Shown: positions 14,402 through 24,013 of the stretch, piece after piece | Position numbering within the stretch: position 1 is the stretch's first letter | How the letters are laid out: each line of letters opens with the position of its first letter | Assembly: GCA_020536535.1 (NCBI GenBank) | Contig: JAHLWZ010000640.1 | Coordinates: 5,412 to 29,507, forward strand | Direction: 5' to 3' | From: Pelomyxa schiedti | Taxonomy: Eukaryota > Evosea > Pelobiontida > Pelomyxidae | DNA: 24,096 nucleotides | The notes under the pieces: model-generated | Databases searched by the model: none | Told to the model about the DNA's origin: nothing | The model's input: only the letters and a program-made list of their open reading frames with translations | Program-made: the position numbers and the translations under genes

Positions 14402-17185
14402 ATGATGAGCGATGCGAAAGAAAACGCGAGCAGGGATTTTGATTACTTTTTGATGTGTTGCCTGGGCCTGTTGGTGTTTTGGGCAAGTTGCGTGTTTGGA
14501 ATTCGACTTGAATTGCAAGTTGTGGAATGGACTTTGGTGTTTATTGTTCTGGCTGCTTCAATACATACTGTATGTTACTATATAATGCAACACATTAAAT
14601 TAAGGAAATGCACTGAATAATTAAACTGATTGAACGATAGCTGGCCTTGATTTCACGTGACCTTGTGTCATCCATACTGGCAAATATTGGAGTTTGTTTT
14701 TTCTTCACTGCAGTGTGGCTACCTCTTTTGAGGGTGTACTCTAAGTTTCATCCTATTCGTGTGAAATACTACTACTTTTGAAAAGCAATTCATTGAGTAA
14801 AGATGGCCAGTTTTACTCTGATAACACTGGCTCTGTTCTAGTATGGAAGTATGTAGCTGGAGGCCTGAATTTTTCCATGTACTTGCTTATTGGTGTCTTG
14901 ACACTGTATGATTCTTTGAACCTGGAACCAGTCAGTGAAGCATCAAATCCTTGTGGGGATGTGCACATTCTCGATTGTATTGATTCCTTGGTCAATATCT
15001 TCTACTTACACGTCTTCAGCTATTGTGGCACTTTCAATTTCTTTTGCTTATGCTTGCGTAAGCTTTGCTTACTACAAGGTATCTTTCCAAACTCTGAAGT
15101 AGTTCTTACTTTCTCTTCTTCAGGTGATAATTGATTGCTGGTACGGTTTGAAACAGAGTAGAAACTTTAAGAAGTTCATAACCTTCTTAATCATTATTGC
15201 CAGTTCGTGTGCATATCGCGTTCGTATGCACTTGCATCTATGAAATTTGGTGCCTCTAAACAAGTGTAGTCAACGACGTTGTGAGTGCGGTATTTCCGAC
15301 TTGGGTTCTGTCAGGTAGCATTTTTCCGATTAGCAAAAATTAATGTGCTCTAAGGTTCTCAAAACAATATATCTGTTTTCTTTAAGGAGGTTATTCCCGC
15401 GGGAGCAGTTATTCTCACAATAGTACTGTTGAAGCCATTCAAGTTTACCCGGACCCTAGTTGGTTTGTCTTGTTTCAAGTGACTGCTGATAGTACTGTAG
15501 CCCGAGAGTGACATAGACAGTACTATTGACTTCCGAAACGATCCTACATTCCACGTACCGTTCCGACTCAATTATTAATATTAATCTTCTCTATTTGTGC
15601 TAGTTGGTGAAATTCACAGCACTTAGAAACATAGAAAAAATAACTGAGGGTGGTTCAGCTTGGATATACCGGTGCACGTGGACAGGTATAATTTGCTTTA
15701 CAGTTGGGAAAATTAACCCTTCAAGATAGAGAAGGTGTTGAACGCATTGTGGCTCTAAAGGAGATAAGAACCCCATCCGAACTTGATTCAAAGATTGAAA
15801 TTGTGGTATGTGTCCTTGGGTCAATGCCCACCCCATTTATGCTTTCGTTCAGAGGTTGGCGTTACTGGAGCATCCAAATGTACTCAAATTTTACGGCCAT
15901 ACGATAACTGACAATGGATTTGTTGGAATTATTACAAATTACGCCCAAAAAGTGATTGGGTTCCAGCATTGCCGAATTCCTCATTTCAATTTAAGGGCTC
16001 TCTCCAGTCTTTGCTGCAACATGAAACCCTACATTTCGCAATAAGACTACGAATGGCTTTAGATGTAGCAGAGGGTATGAAGTACATCCACAAAAAGAAT
16101 CTGGTGCACAGAGACTTGAAGGTAGCACTCCATACCACCTCCCCTCCTCAAACCAATACAGACTGAAAACGTGTTTGTGAATGAAGAATATCGATGTATG
16201 ATCGGGGACTTCGGGTCTACCACAATTGGATCGGGTTGTGAGGGTTTGGTTGGAACTCCAGGTTTTATGGTTTGGTCTTCTTTTTGTATGGGCATACATT
16301 CCTTACTTTGACAAAGGCTCCAGATGTGCTTAACAAAAATTATGGCCGTATGTTTTCACTTCCCACCAATTACCCTTTCATTCCTAATCCTTGAATAGGT
16401 AAAGTAGATATATTTTCATTCGGCGTTCTTTTGTGGGTGCTTGTAAACCACGGGAAGCAGCCCTTCTCATCAGAGATGTACTCCCAACAATCACTACAGC
16501 CCCTCGCCGATGTAGTGGGAGTAGTTGGAAGCACCGGCATTGTAGTAGGGGGACACAAGGACAGCCTTGATGGTGTCATACAGGTCAACGTGGCTGCAGC
16601 TTCATTGGCCGGAAAGCCAATGACACACAGGGACTTCATCATCAATGTACTACAGAAGGGAAAGAGGCCTCCCCTTTTACCGGGACTAAATCCAAAGATT
16701 GTAAAACTGGTATGGAGATCCTATCAGTTTATAGGTACAAATAACTGGCTACTAACAATCGCATGCAGATGGAAAGATGTTGGTCTCAGAACCCCGAGGA
16801 ACGGCCGGAATTCGCCAGAATTGTGGACACCCTACAAGGACCAGTCACAGATGAGTGGATAAAAATGATGGATTCTGGTAGTACAGATACAGCAGCCTCC
16901 GCGGCCGCATTCACTTCAACTACAACTACAACTACCACAACTACTACCACATCATCAGCCACAGGGACTGATTTGTTTACTACCTCAAAAGGAGCGGCCT
17001 CTGCACTGGTTACATCACTTGCAAATGCACTTGTTGGTGTTACTGCCGTTGACCCGGAATCACTTCCTTTTGCACATCCAGGCTCATCTGGAATACATTC
17101 TTCAGGGGGTTCACATTCTCATAGTGAACCTCCAAGGGGGATAACAATTCTTGGTGATGATGCACCTTCTGTCAACAGTAGCTAA
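14402..17185 (+). CDS. Seven-pass membrane protein with C-terminal TKL kinase domain (many exons)
   Basis: A predicted receptor-like kinase. Exon 1 is 14402-14569 (56 codons), followed by a 71-bp intron. Hydrophobic segments: about 14441-14506, 14530-14590 (running into exon 2), 14660-14745 (ILANIGVCFFFTAVWLPLL), 14860-14920 (FSMYLLIGVLTLY), 15025-15085 (AIVALSISFAYACVSFAYY), 15165-15215 (FITFLIIIASSCAYRV) and 15386-15440 (GAVILTIVLLKPF). From about 15025 to 15440 the exons join in phase. The kinase domain runs from about 15600 to 16850: glycine loop ITEGGSAWIYRCTW, VALKEI (ATP lysine), LLEHPNVLKFYG, HRDLKTENVFVN split by an intron, GDFGST, GTPGFMAPDVL (Asp in place of Glu in the APE motif), FSFGVLLWVLV and the RPEF motif. 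A tail with a threonine run (near 16918-16950) and Ser/His-rich end follows. All catalytic residues are present. Ligand unknown. Confidence 0.78.
16916..16956 (+). repeat. ACT/ACA/ACC tract coding a threonine run
   Basis: A triplet repeat in frame in the C-terminal tail of the TKL kinase, giving twelve consecutive threonines after a preceding Ser-Thr. The tail is low-complexity and probably disordered. Confidence 0.8.
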
Positions 17186-17204
17186 ACTAAAGTTATCTAT
17201 GAAT

Positions 17205-17210
17205 AATAAA
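17205..17210 (+). promoter_or_regulatory. Polyadenylation signal AATAAA
   Basis: A canonical AATAAA lies 20 bp after the TKL kinase stop codon (17183-17185). The next gene, on minus, stops at 17237, so the kinase transcript very likely extends into the end of the transporter gene. Confidence 0.5.
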
Positions 17211-17236
17211 TACCTTTTGTGTAGAATTCTGCATTT

Positions 17237-19207
17237 TTAGTGCAGAAGGGAGCTTTTTTCATTCTTGTGATTATGGTGCTGTGTGTGGTGGTGATGCTTC
17301 TGATGTCTTTTGTACAGTTTTAGTACAAATTGACCAGGAAGGAATAGGGAACATAAAAAGCCCACAGAGATGATAATAGCGGCCACCATCCAGGCCTGAA
17401 CATAGCCTTTATCTGACCATCCCTTTTTTTGTAGTGAGAAGAGAGAATATTACTTGCACTCAACTGTGGATGATTCCAGGCTGAAAGAGCTCATTTCAGA
17501 AGAGTTAGTTGCAGCCATAGCTTTGGTTTGTGTTGATGAATTTTCCAGGATGAATATGTTGGACACAATGGGTCCAACGGCACCACCCATGATGCGGAAC
17601 AACGAATTTACTGCTTTTAGTATATTGAGTTCTAAGAAAGCAAGGAGTGACCTACCGGCAGCAGTAGCAAAGTACTTCATCTCAACAGTATTAGTAAGAA
17701 GAATCACAACCAAGGACATAACGCCAGCCATGCCAAATCCACCAATTATTTGAGTGAGCACTAACTAGAGAAGTTAATGCAATCCGGAGAGAGGGAGAGA
17801 AACTTTCCAGACTGTGTCGTGGTAGAAAACTTGCAAGTAGAACGAAAGCATCAGAAAAAGATATGAAACAGATATCAAAAGTGCTGGCCCTAAATAAAGT
17901 CAGTGAAATACTGAGAGGGATGCGTACCAGTTTTTTTTGATAGAATCGAAAAAGCCGGAGCAACAATGAGCCCCGGTATTGCAGATGGAAAAAGGATAAG
18001 GCCTATATCCAACGTACTTGTGTAATGGAAAGGGCCAAGTGGCTCAGAGAGGTAAAATGGAAGAGTCTGTGAGTAGAATTACTTGGTGCTGGTCTCTGTA
18101 AATAAACAAACCTGAAAATATGTGAACATAGCGTACCCTGTTGAAATTGATATAACATTCAACAAAAAGACTGCTCTGTTCTTCATGAGCTTGAAGGGAA
18201 ATAAGGCATCCTGCTTCATGCGTATCTCCCAAACAATCAACAAAATCACAAAAACTGGACATATGCATAGCAGCACAATTGGAGCAGGTTCTTTCCAGCC
18301 CTATTTTATATTAACCTTTATTAAAGATGGACTTATATGACCTGTTCACCCAGAGTAATACCAATAAGGAAAGAACCAATAATGAGGCAAAGAAAAATAG
18401 CTCCTAACGAGAGTTTAACATTGTGAATACCGGGGAAAGTAGATTACCAATGAAATCAACTTGTTTTGCCAGTGCGTGGCTCTTGGGTTCTTTTATTGAT
18501 ATCATAAATGAAACTACCAGTACAGTGACTACTGGTGCCGCTATCCAAAACAAGGTTGCCCAGGACATATTTTCTCCTTTGTATGTGAACTCTATTTTTT
18601 CCAGGCCACCCCCTCCGCCTAGCATCCCCACTGCTGCACCAATAGCAAACATAGAGCTAACTATACCTATCTGAACATTGTTATTCCACATTTCACGAGA
18701 ATAAAGAATGGAAAGTACGATACTGTTGGGCCAACAAGAGGTTTAGGAAACGAAGCTTTTGTCAGTGTAAAACAAAGGGTGAAAGATCCCTTAGATTGCA
18801 GTTTATCAAGATGCCAATACAGTGCTTAAATTACCATCCCCAGTCCTTGTAATCCTCTTAACAAAATGAGAACCACAATTTCCGAGGAAAGGAATGAAAG
18901 GCCACATCCTATAACCCCTAGAACGTGGCTTAAGAACGTAGGAGACTAAAGAAAAAAAAATGCCTGCAATGTAGCAACCGAGACAAATTGCCAGTGTTTT
19001 TTTGATACCAAATTTGGTAGTAGTCATTGCTCCAAATATTGGTGTGGAAATACCTGTATCTATGTGAGCAAAAGCGGGTTAGAATGTAAATACTACACAA
19101 CCCCCAGTGATGAGATAAGCAGAGAGAACCCATGGCACCCATTCAATTTGTTCATAATAGTCCATCCCAATAATATTCAGTGCAGGAACCTATTTCTCCC
19201 CAACAAC

Positions 19208-19238
<31 letters not shown>

Positions 19239-19579
19239 AAAAAAAAGAATCAGTTCATCAAAGTCAAAAGAGTTGCTCCCACAATGACCAATTCCGAGCC
19301 TGAACGTACCAGCATAACTTCAATGAACATAACAGAGAGCGTGAGGACCGTCATTTCGACCAGAAGCACGACGAATCTCACCTTGTCGCGCCTGGTGACG
19401 CCATCCATCGTGGCACCACCTTCCTCGTTGGCCTCGTCACCGTCGACAAGTGTCCCATCACTGCCGCCATCGCCGTGGGCGTCGCCGTAGTCATAAACAA
19501 TCGAGCCGGGAGTCGACGGCTGCGTCTGCGTCGTCACAACATCCTCGGCGTTTGCTCCCACACCGTCGAGTTTGATCAT
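17237..19579 (-). CDS. Major facilitator superfamily transporter, DHA2 (14-TMS) type (many exons)
   Basis: A multi-pass plasma or vacuolar membrane transporter of the drug:H+ antiporter-2 group; substrate not predictable. Exon 1 (from 19579) gives an acidic, Gly/Asp-rich cytoplasmic head, then RRDKVRFVVLLVEMTVLTLS and ends before a GTACGT donor; the first intron has a 24-bp T-run. Later pieces: WVPWVLSAYLITGG with ISTPIFGAMTTTKFGIKKTL (loop 2-3 region), SSEIVVLILLRGLQGLGM (the DHA2 RxxQGxG motif, about 18830-18890), GIVSSMFAIGAAVGMLGGG and MSWATLFWIAAPVVTVLVV (motif C-like region and TM6, 18560-18690), LGAIFLCLIIGSFLIGITLG, then C-terminal helices including LTQIIGGFGMAGVMSLVVIL and the final AAIIISVGFLCSLFLPGQ. 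It ends in a His-rich tail (KRHQKHHHHTQHHNHKN). The exact exon joins around 18900-19100 were not resolved. Confidence 0.85.
19208..19231. repeat. Homopolymer A24 in transporter intron 1
   Basis: A run of 24 A on plus, which is a T-run on the coding minus strand, ending about 30 bp before the intron 1 acceptor (GAGAAATAG). It probably serves as the polypyrimidine tract and is likely length-variable. Confidence 0.7.
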
Positions 19580-19998
19580 TTGCGATTATGGGTTGCCTGC
19601 CTCACTCCTATTACGCCCGCCAGTTGTACACCACGACGGTTCGTTAGTTGTGATCAAAAACACGGTTTTCTCGTTTCTGTTGGGGGGAAAAATGTTACAA
19701 CTGAGGAACAGAGGACGTTTCGAGCGGAAATGGAGAGAAACTTGTTGGAGGCTTAGATGTCAGGACTTGAGGGGGAGATTTCTGAGTCAGGCAACTGCGG
19801 CAGAACCTTCTTGGAATGGTAAAAACTCAAGAGCGGTTGATTTTGATAGGTTCATTTCATCCACCGGAATCTTGGAAACACAAAGTTTACGTTTTCGGCG
19901 TTCCGGGCCTGAAACTAACCAGCAAAACAAACAAAAACAAACAAGACACAACAACCGCACCGACAACAACCAGATCTTTGCAGAACAAAGCCGGTACG
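19580..19998. other. Divergent promoter region
   Basis: 419 bp between the start codons of the transporter (minus) and the secreted protein (plus). It should carry both promoters. Open frames here (to about 19756 and 20111 on plus) show no domain and overlap the start of the secreted gene out of frame. An A/C-rich stretch at 19917-19965 is the likely 5' untranslated leader of the plus gene. No clear TATA box. Confidence 0.45.
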
Positions 19999-21794
19999 AT
20001 GAAGTGGATACTAGTTGTTGCCACGTTGGTCGCTGTTGCGAGTGGTTTCATGGAGGACATGTGCGTAAAATCAGGGGGCGGTCTCACGAACTTTTTCCAG
20101 ACCGCTTTTGATATCGGTTGCAAGCCCGGCAATACGAGCAGAGCTTGTCTTGATGTACGTTCTGAGTCCCAACTAAATTTTATAATTTTGGCAAAGTTAT
20201 ATGTTATATGTAATAAGTAATAATATAACATAATATTAACCACAGTGTAGGCTGTATCGCAGGCAGCTTTGGTCCCAGCTTCTTGCTGCATTGGATCAAT
20301 TCACATGCTTTCTACGTTTATGATGGCCCAAGCTTTGGGAATGAAGAGCGAGTATGCCTATCAACTGGCTGTATACTCCAGTGCTACGGATTATGACCAG
20401 TTCATTGCTTGCGATGCATGTGGCACACCGCTTGCCAAGTCGTTAACTGTATTGCTTTCGTCTTCAATGCCTCTTCTTATTTCCTTTGCAGCCACCTCCG
20501 ATGTCATCAATGCGACGCGTAAATATGACGACTGGTGGGTTCATATCACACCTCCCTCTAACTTATGACGGACACTATGGAACCGGTCTGACCCCCGACG
20601 TTCATGACCACATCAACGAGGGATTCATTGCCTCTTTCAGGGACTGGGTCTATGCTGATAGTACTATCCATAATCCCTGTCCCGAGTAATAAGTTTTAGA
20701 TCACCATTTTTGGCATGACTCGCATCAGGACCACAGAGATGACCATCATGATCACGATGGCCATAAGCATCACCAGGAGCACCACGATGGATGCTTGCTG
20801 GGCTTCACAATTCCCTGGATAGACGGTAACATTTTTCCGCACCTTCAATTTTTACAATTTCTTCAGAAAACTTTTTCACTGGACCCATGTGCCGCGCAAA
20901 CGATGGCTATATTAACACCACAGCAACAATGTTCCTTACCGGAACACGTACTGTAACTCGCCAAGAAATGGAACAAATTTGGGCCCTAAAGGACCTTGCT
21001 ACATTCAAAACCGTCAAGACGGTAGTTGATATTGTGAATACCTTTGGCCCTGTCCATATTTATAAGGTAGTAGTCCAATTTAAAATCTCAGCTGATTGTT
21101 TATTAGGACTTCACTCTTAATGACATTGATGACTGGCTTCGCGCTTTCCCTGGGTATAACAAACAAACACATAACTCTCAAAATGACTTAGTTTAGATAC
21201 TCTGTACTGTCAAATGGAAAGCGGGTACCCGAAGAAATTATCAAGTACGGAGTCTACGCACATATTCTTGGGGACCGCGTTTCACACTACTACTGCACCG
21301 ACTCGAAGTCGACCAATATGGTCCGAATACACGACACACCCCCAGTGTACCAGGCCAAGTACGACCCGCAGATGTGCAATGCCGGGATCCACTCACTTCA
21401 GCACTACTGGGAAATCGGACACACACCAAACGTAGCACAGACCGCCAGTTCCTTAACCCTTCTCTGGGCTGAACTTGTCGACTGGACCGCTGAAATGGTA
21501 TTTCTGCACCCACACCCCTTGCGGCTTTTTCCCTTCAACTGACCTCCCTCACAGAAGTGGTCCCACAACGAGTGGTTCAAGAAGCAATCCAAAACAGTAG
21601 ATGTCATCGCTGCCATGCAGGACATTGTCAAGGTAGCCGACGCCGGGACCAGGCTGACCCAGTACCTCGCCAAGCTTCAGCAGTTTGGGTTCTCCACTCT
21701 GCCCGGTTTCGACAACTTCTCCACAGTGTGCACCACCAAGCCCCACCACGACGACAAAGGCAAGGATGATGACGACAAGGATCACAAGCACTAA
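19999..21794 (+). CDS. Secreted histidine-rich protein of unknown function, possible metal-dependent hydrolase fold (eight exons, complete)
   Basis: Eight exons join in phase: 19999-20154, 20263-20448, 20492-20660, 20700-20825, 20867-21066, 21107-21153, 21197-21497 and 21555-21794 (introns 108, 43, 39, 41, 40, 43 and 57 bp), giving 474 residues. It begins with a clear signal peptide (MKWILVVATLVAVASG) and is cysteine-rich, so probably exported or lysosomal. Notable stretches: CCIGSIHMLSTFMMAQALG and YQLAVYSSATDYDQF (residues about 60-100), YDGHYGTGLTPDVHDHINEG, a His/Asp-rich insert with 14 His in about 30 residues (exon 4), KYGVYAHILGDRVSHYYCTD and HSLQHYWEIG, then an acidic Lys/Asp/His tail. 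The H..D helix pairing and the HxLGDxxSH motif recall the zinc-dependent phospholipase C/S1-P1 nuclease helical fold. That is inference; I do not recognise the family. Confidence 0.85.
20702..20803 (+). other. His/Asp-rich metal-binding-like insert
   Basis: Exon 4 of the secreted protein encodes alternating His and Asp/Glu (for example HDSHQDHRDDHHDHDGHKHH), followed by HDGCLLGFTIPWID. Such runs bind Zn, Ni or Cu ions in other proteins. The reading frame is fixed by the phase-1 introns on both sides (20661-20699 and 20826-20866). Confidence 0.7.
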
Positions 21795-21945
21795 AGAAAC
21801 AACAAGAGGCCCCCTCGTCACTCCCTACTGACTCTACTACCCCAAAAAAAACAAATAATGTACCACCAAGACCCAAAACATAAAATTATTACCGTTTTTG
21901 ATTGAAAACTTTGGAATTTCTAAGAATCATCCGGAAAAAAGAATG

Positions 21946-23154
21946 ATGTCAGTCGAGCTGCGAATCGAAGCACTCGGGCAATGTGTTGCGATTTTGATGG
22001 GGGGACACACGAGGTGCGGGTCACGAAGCCCAGCCAGGCTCATCGCCGTGGTACCCACTCTGATGAGACTGCTGTCACACCGGTGGGTCACGTCGCCAGC
22101 CAGGCTCTGTGCGTTCACATTCCGCAGCGCAGAGGACACAGCGACCTCCGACGGCCACTACTACGACATCTGGCAGCCGCCCCGCAGCGACCCATATTCA
22201 TACAGGCACGTGTGGGTGCGGGTGTCGCACACCCTCGGCGTCGTCGACAGCGGCTGGTGCAGCGGCGTGCCCAAGAAGACGCTGTGCGTGGTGGGCAGCA
22301 TCGGCACCGATTGGTTCGTCGCGGCGGGGGCCGGCTCGCTGTCGGTGGTCGGGCTGGACTGGGTGTGCTGCATGTCCGCAAGGATGACGTCATCCGTGGC
22401 TTGCTGCAACTGCAGGTGGGTCGTCTGCGGGGTGGATGGACTGGATCTGGGGGTTTGGAGGGTGGTGGAGTCTGGGTGTGATTGCTGTCCTGTTTCTGGT
22501 GAGCCAAACATTGTGGTTTCACCTGGGGAGGGGAAGCTCCCTGTGGTGGCAAAGTTCAGCCCTGTGGACGATGATGTACTTCTGTTGTGCTGCATGTACA
22601 GTGATGTCTTCTGCCACCACGTCCTGTGTGTTGATTTACCAGCCACATTGGCGAGTAAATCCATGGTGGTGACCAGGGATGTGGAGCTTCTGTTTTCATT
22701 TGATGCTGAGGTGCCGAGGTTCACAACTGCTTCAAATGGAAACATGTATGTGGTGGGCAAGTCTAATGGGATGTGTAGAGACCTCCACTGCGTTGAGACT
22801 GATGTCACTTACACATTCCCTGGGAGCAGACTGTACCCCCTTGGCAGTGACCACTTTGGTGCTTTTTCCTCTACCCCTCAGGATACCTTGGACAAGTGTG
22901 AGGTCTTCCACATCACATGCCCAACAACACCCATTGTCACCCTTGCCAGTCCCTGTTGTGAGCCTCTCTCCCAGCGTCAGTCCTGGGACAATGGCATGCT
23001 TGCCACCCAGTTTGATGATCATCATCACCCGTCACCACTGTCACCTACCACTTCCAATAACTGCTCAATTGCCATTTGTGATGCTTGGTGTGGTACCACT
23101 GTGGCTTGGATCAAATTCCCACACAAATGTAGCCTACTGGGAACTAGTCACTAG
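21946..23154 (+). CDS. Lineage-specific family protein with GGHTRCGS N-terminal signature
   Basis: An uninterrupted frame of 402 codons from ATG 21946; the frame stays open up to an ATG at 21898. I prefer 21946 because the second copy at 24014 aligns from there: 22 of 27 residues are identical (common core VAILMGGHTRCGS). After the signature come SPARLIAVVPTLMRLLSHRW, a second SPARL, then short beta-rich units (e.g. VWVRVSHTLGVVDSGW, LCVVGSIGTDWFVAAGAG, SLSVVGLDWVC) and a Cys-rich C-terminal half, perhaps a beta-propeller-like fold. No signal peptide or membrane segment. From memory, similar proteins with an N-terminal RCG motif form a large family in Pelomyxa; function unknown. Apparently intronless, unlike its neighbours, although an undetected intron near 22416-22500 is possible. 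Confidence 0.65.
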   Translation: MSVELRIEALGQCVAILMGGHTRCGSRSPARLIAVVPTLMRLLSHRWVTSPARLCAFTFRSAEDTATSDGHYYDIWQPPRSDPYSYRHVWVRVSHTLGVVDSGWCSGVPKKTLCVVGSIGTDWFVAAGAGSLSVVGLDWVCCMSARMTSSVACCNCRWVVCGVDGLDLGVWRVVESGCDCCPVSGEPNIVVSPGEGKLPVVAKFSPVDDDVLLLCCMYSDVFCHHVLCVDLPATLASKSMVVTRDVELLFSFDAEVPRFTTASNGNMYVVGKSNGMCRDLHCVETDVTYTFPGSRLYPLGSDHFGAFSSTPQDTLDKCEVFHITCPTTPIVTLASPCCEPLSQRQSWDNGMLATQFDDHHHPSPLSPTTSNNCSIAICDAWCGTTVAWIKFPHKCSLLGTSH

Positions 23155-23603
23155 TCAGCTTGTTCTTTTCACATATTTAATGACTTCATGCAATCTTGTC
23201 TCCCCTTTCCTACAGAACAAACAATGAATTGGGATCGCTACAACAAATCAATAAGACTATTATTCAAGCTATTGTACTTTGGTGTGTTTCGGGAATGGTG
23301 CTGTTGTTGTTTGGTGGTGGGATTCGAAGTTAGCTGCCGGGTTGAAAAGACTGCTGCGATTCCGGAAATGCAATTGACTTTGAATCTATGGCCGTTTTGT
23401 TCGCCTCACCGACTTTCGCTTTGGACACTGTGAGGAGTGATGGCCGATGGATTCAGGGAATCTCGATGCGGTGATTGGGCGCCAAGTTGGCCAACTAATT
23501 ATGGCCATTCACGGGAACGAGTGCGTTCAAGCTCACAGGCACCAGCCAACCGACCCACCTTATAAACCCCCTCTGTATCGTGTAAATAGTTAAGACAAAG
23601 TTG

Positions 23604-23612
23604 TTATATAAG
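23604..23612 (+). promoter_or_regulatory. TATA-like box upstream of the second family copy
   Basis: TTATATAAG lies about 400 bp before the ATG at 24014. It could serve an unspliced long leader or another start. Distance makes the assignment weak. Confidence 0.25.
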
Positions 23613-23813
23613 CAAACACGAACATATGAGAACAGCAACACTATTCAGTCCACAACGTCCCTCTCCTAGACCACCACTCTTACAACACCTACAAGGGTTC
23701 GTCTTACATCTAGTAGCAGTGATTGGAAGAGTTACCTGGCTACCGGACTACGGCCTCCTCCCCGCCATCATCTCCGTCGCCCTCACCTTCTTCCACTTGT
23801 GGAGCAAACGAAG

Positions 23814-23998
23814 AAAACTGCGCTTGTGTGTTGTTTTCAAAAATCTCCCACTTGTGGAAGAAACAAGTTTTTTTTCCGGGAATCAGAGAAGAATGCAGTC
23901 TCCTTACAACAGCCATCATGCCTATCAATCCAACACCCGTCTCGCTCCAATCTCATCACTCTTTCACTTTTTTGAAAACAACACACAAGCGCAGTTTT
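23814..23998. repeat. Perfect 30-bp inverted repeat with 125-bp spacer
   Basis: The left arm 23814-23843 and right arm 23969-23998 are exact reverse complements over 30 of 30 bases (core CTGCGCTTGTGTGTTGTTTT). Pairing stops on both sides. The spacer adds a near-repeat of CCACTTGTGGA (23793 and 23849). No flanking target-site duplication is visible, so a transposon origin is not supported. If transcribed it would form a long stable hairpin ending 15 bp before the ATG at 24014. Confidence 0.85.
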
Positions 23999-24013
23999 AA
24001 TATCAGTATCTTC

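Larger units (their letters stand above)
23155..24013. other. Spacer between the two family copies
   Basis: About 860 bp with no supportable gene. It holds two TATA-like sequences, TTATAAACC near 23560-23568 and TTATATAAG at 23604-23612, and the inverted repeat at 23814-23998. An open frame at 23626-24000 is largely an artefact of that repeat, since both strands encode FENNTQAQF from its arms. Confidence 0.5.

Noticed and set aside
15418-15530. Three copies of an AGTACT-containing motif, two of them inverted, suggesting a hairpin or element
   Set aside because: The copies fall in probable coding exons of the kinase gene (DST motifs) and lack flanking duplications, so coincidence in coding sequence is likelier.
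21741-21794. C-terminal KDDDDKDHKH resembling an epitope/enterokinase tag
   Set aside because: It is in the natural last exon of a protein already rich in Asp and His, with no vector sequence nearby; a low-complexity tail explains it.
22115-22808. Long minus-strand frames (145 and 215 codons) and plus frames at 21981 and 22109 within the family gene
   Set aside because: They overlap the 402-codon frame, have Arg/Pro/Thr-rich or Ser/Thr-rich shadow composition typical of GC-skewed antisense reading, and lack the conserved N-terminal signature shared with the second copy.
23626-24000. 124-codon plus-strand frame ending FENNTQAQF
   Set aside because: The same peptide is encoded on minus by the other arm of the inverted repeat; the frame has no domain and ends in the repeat.
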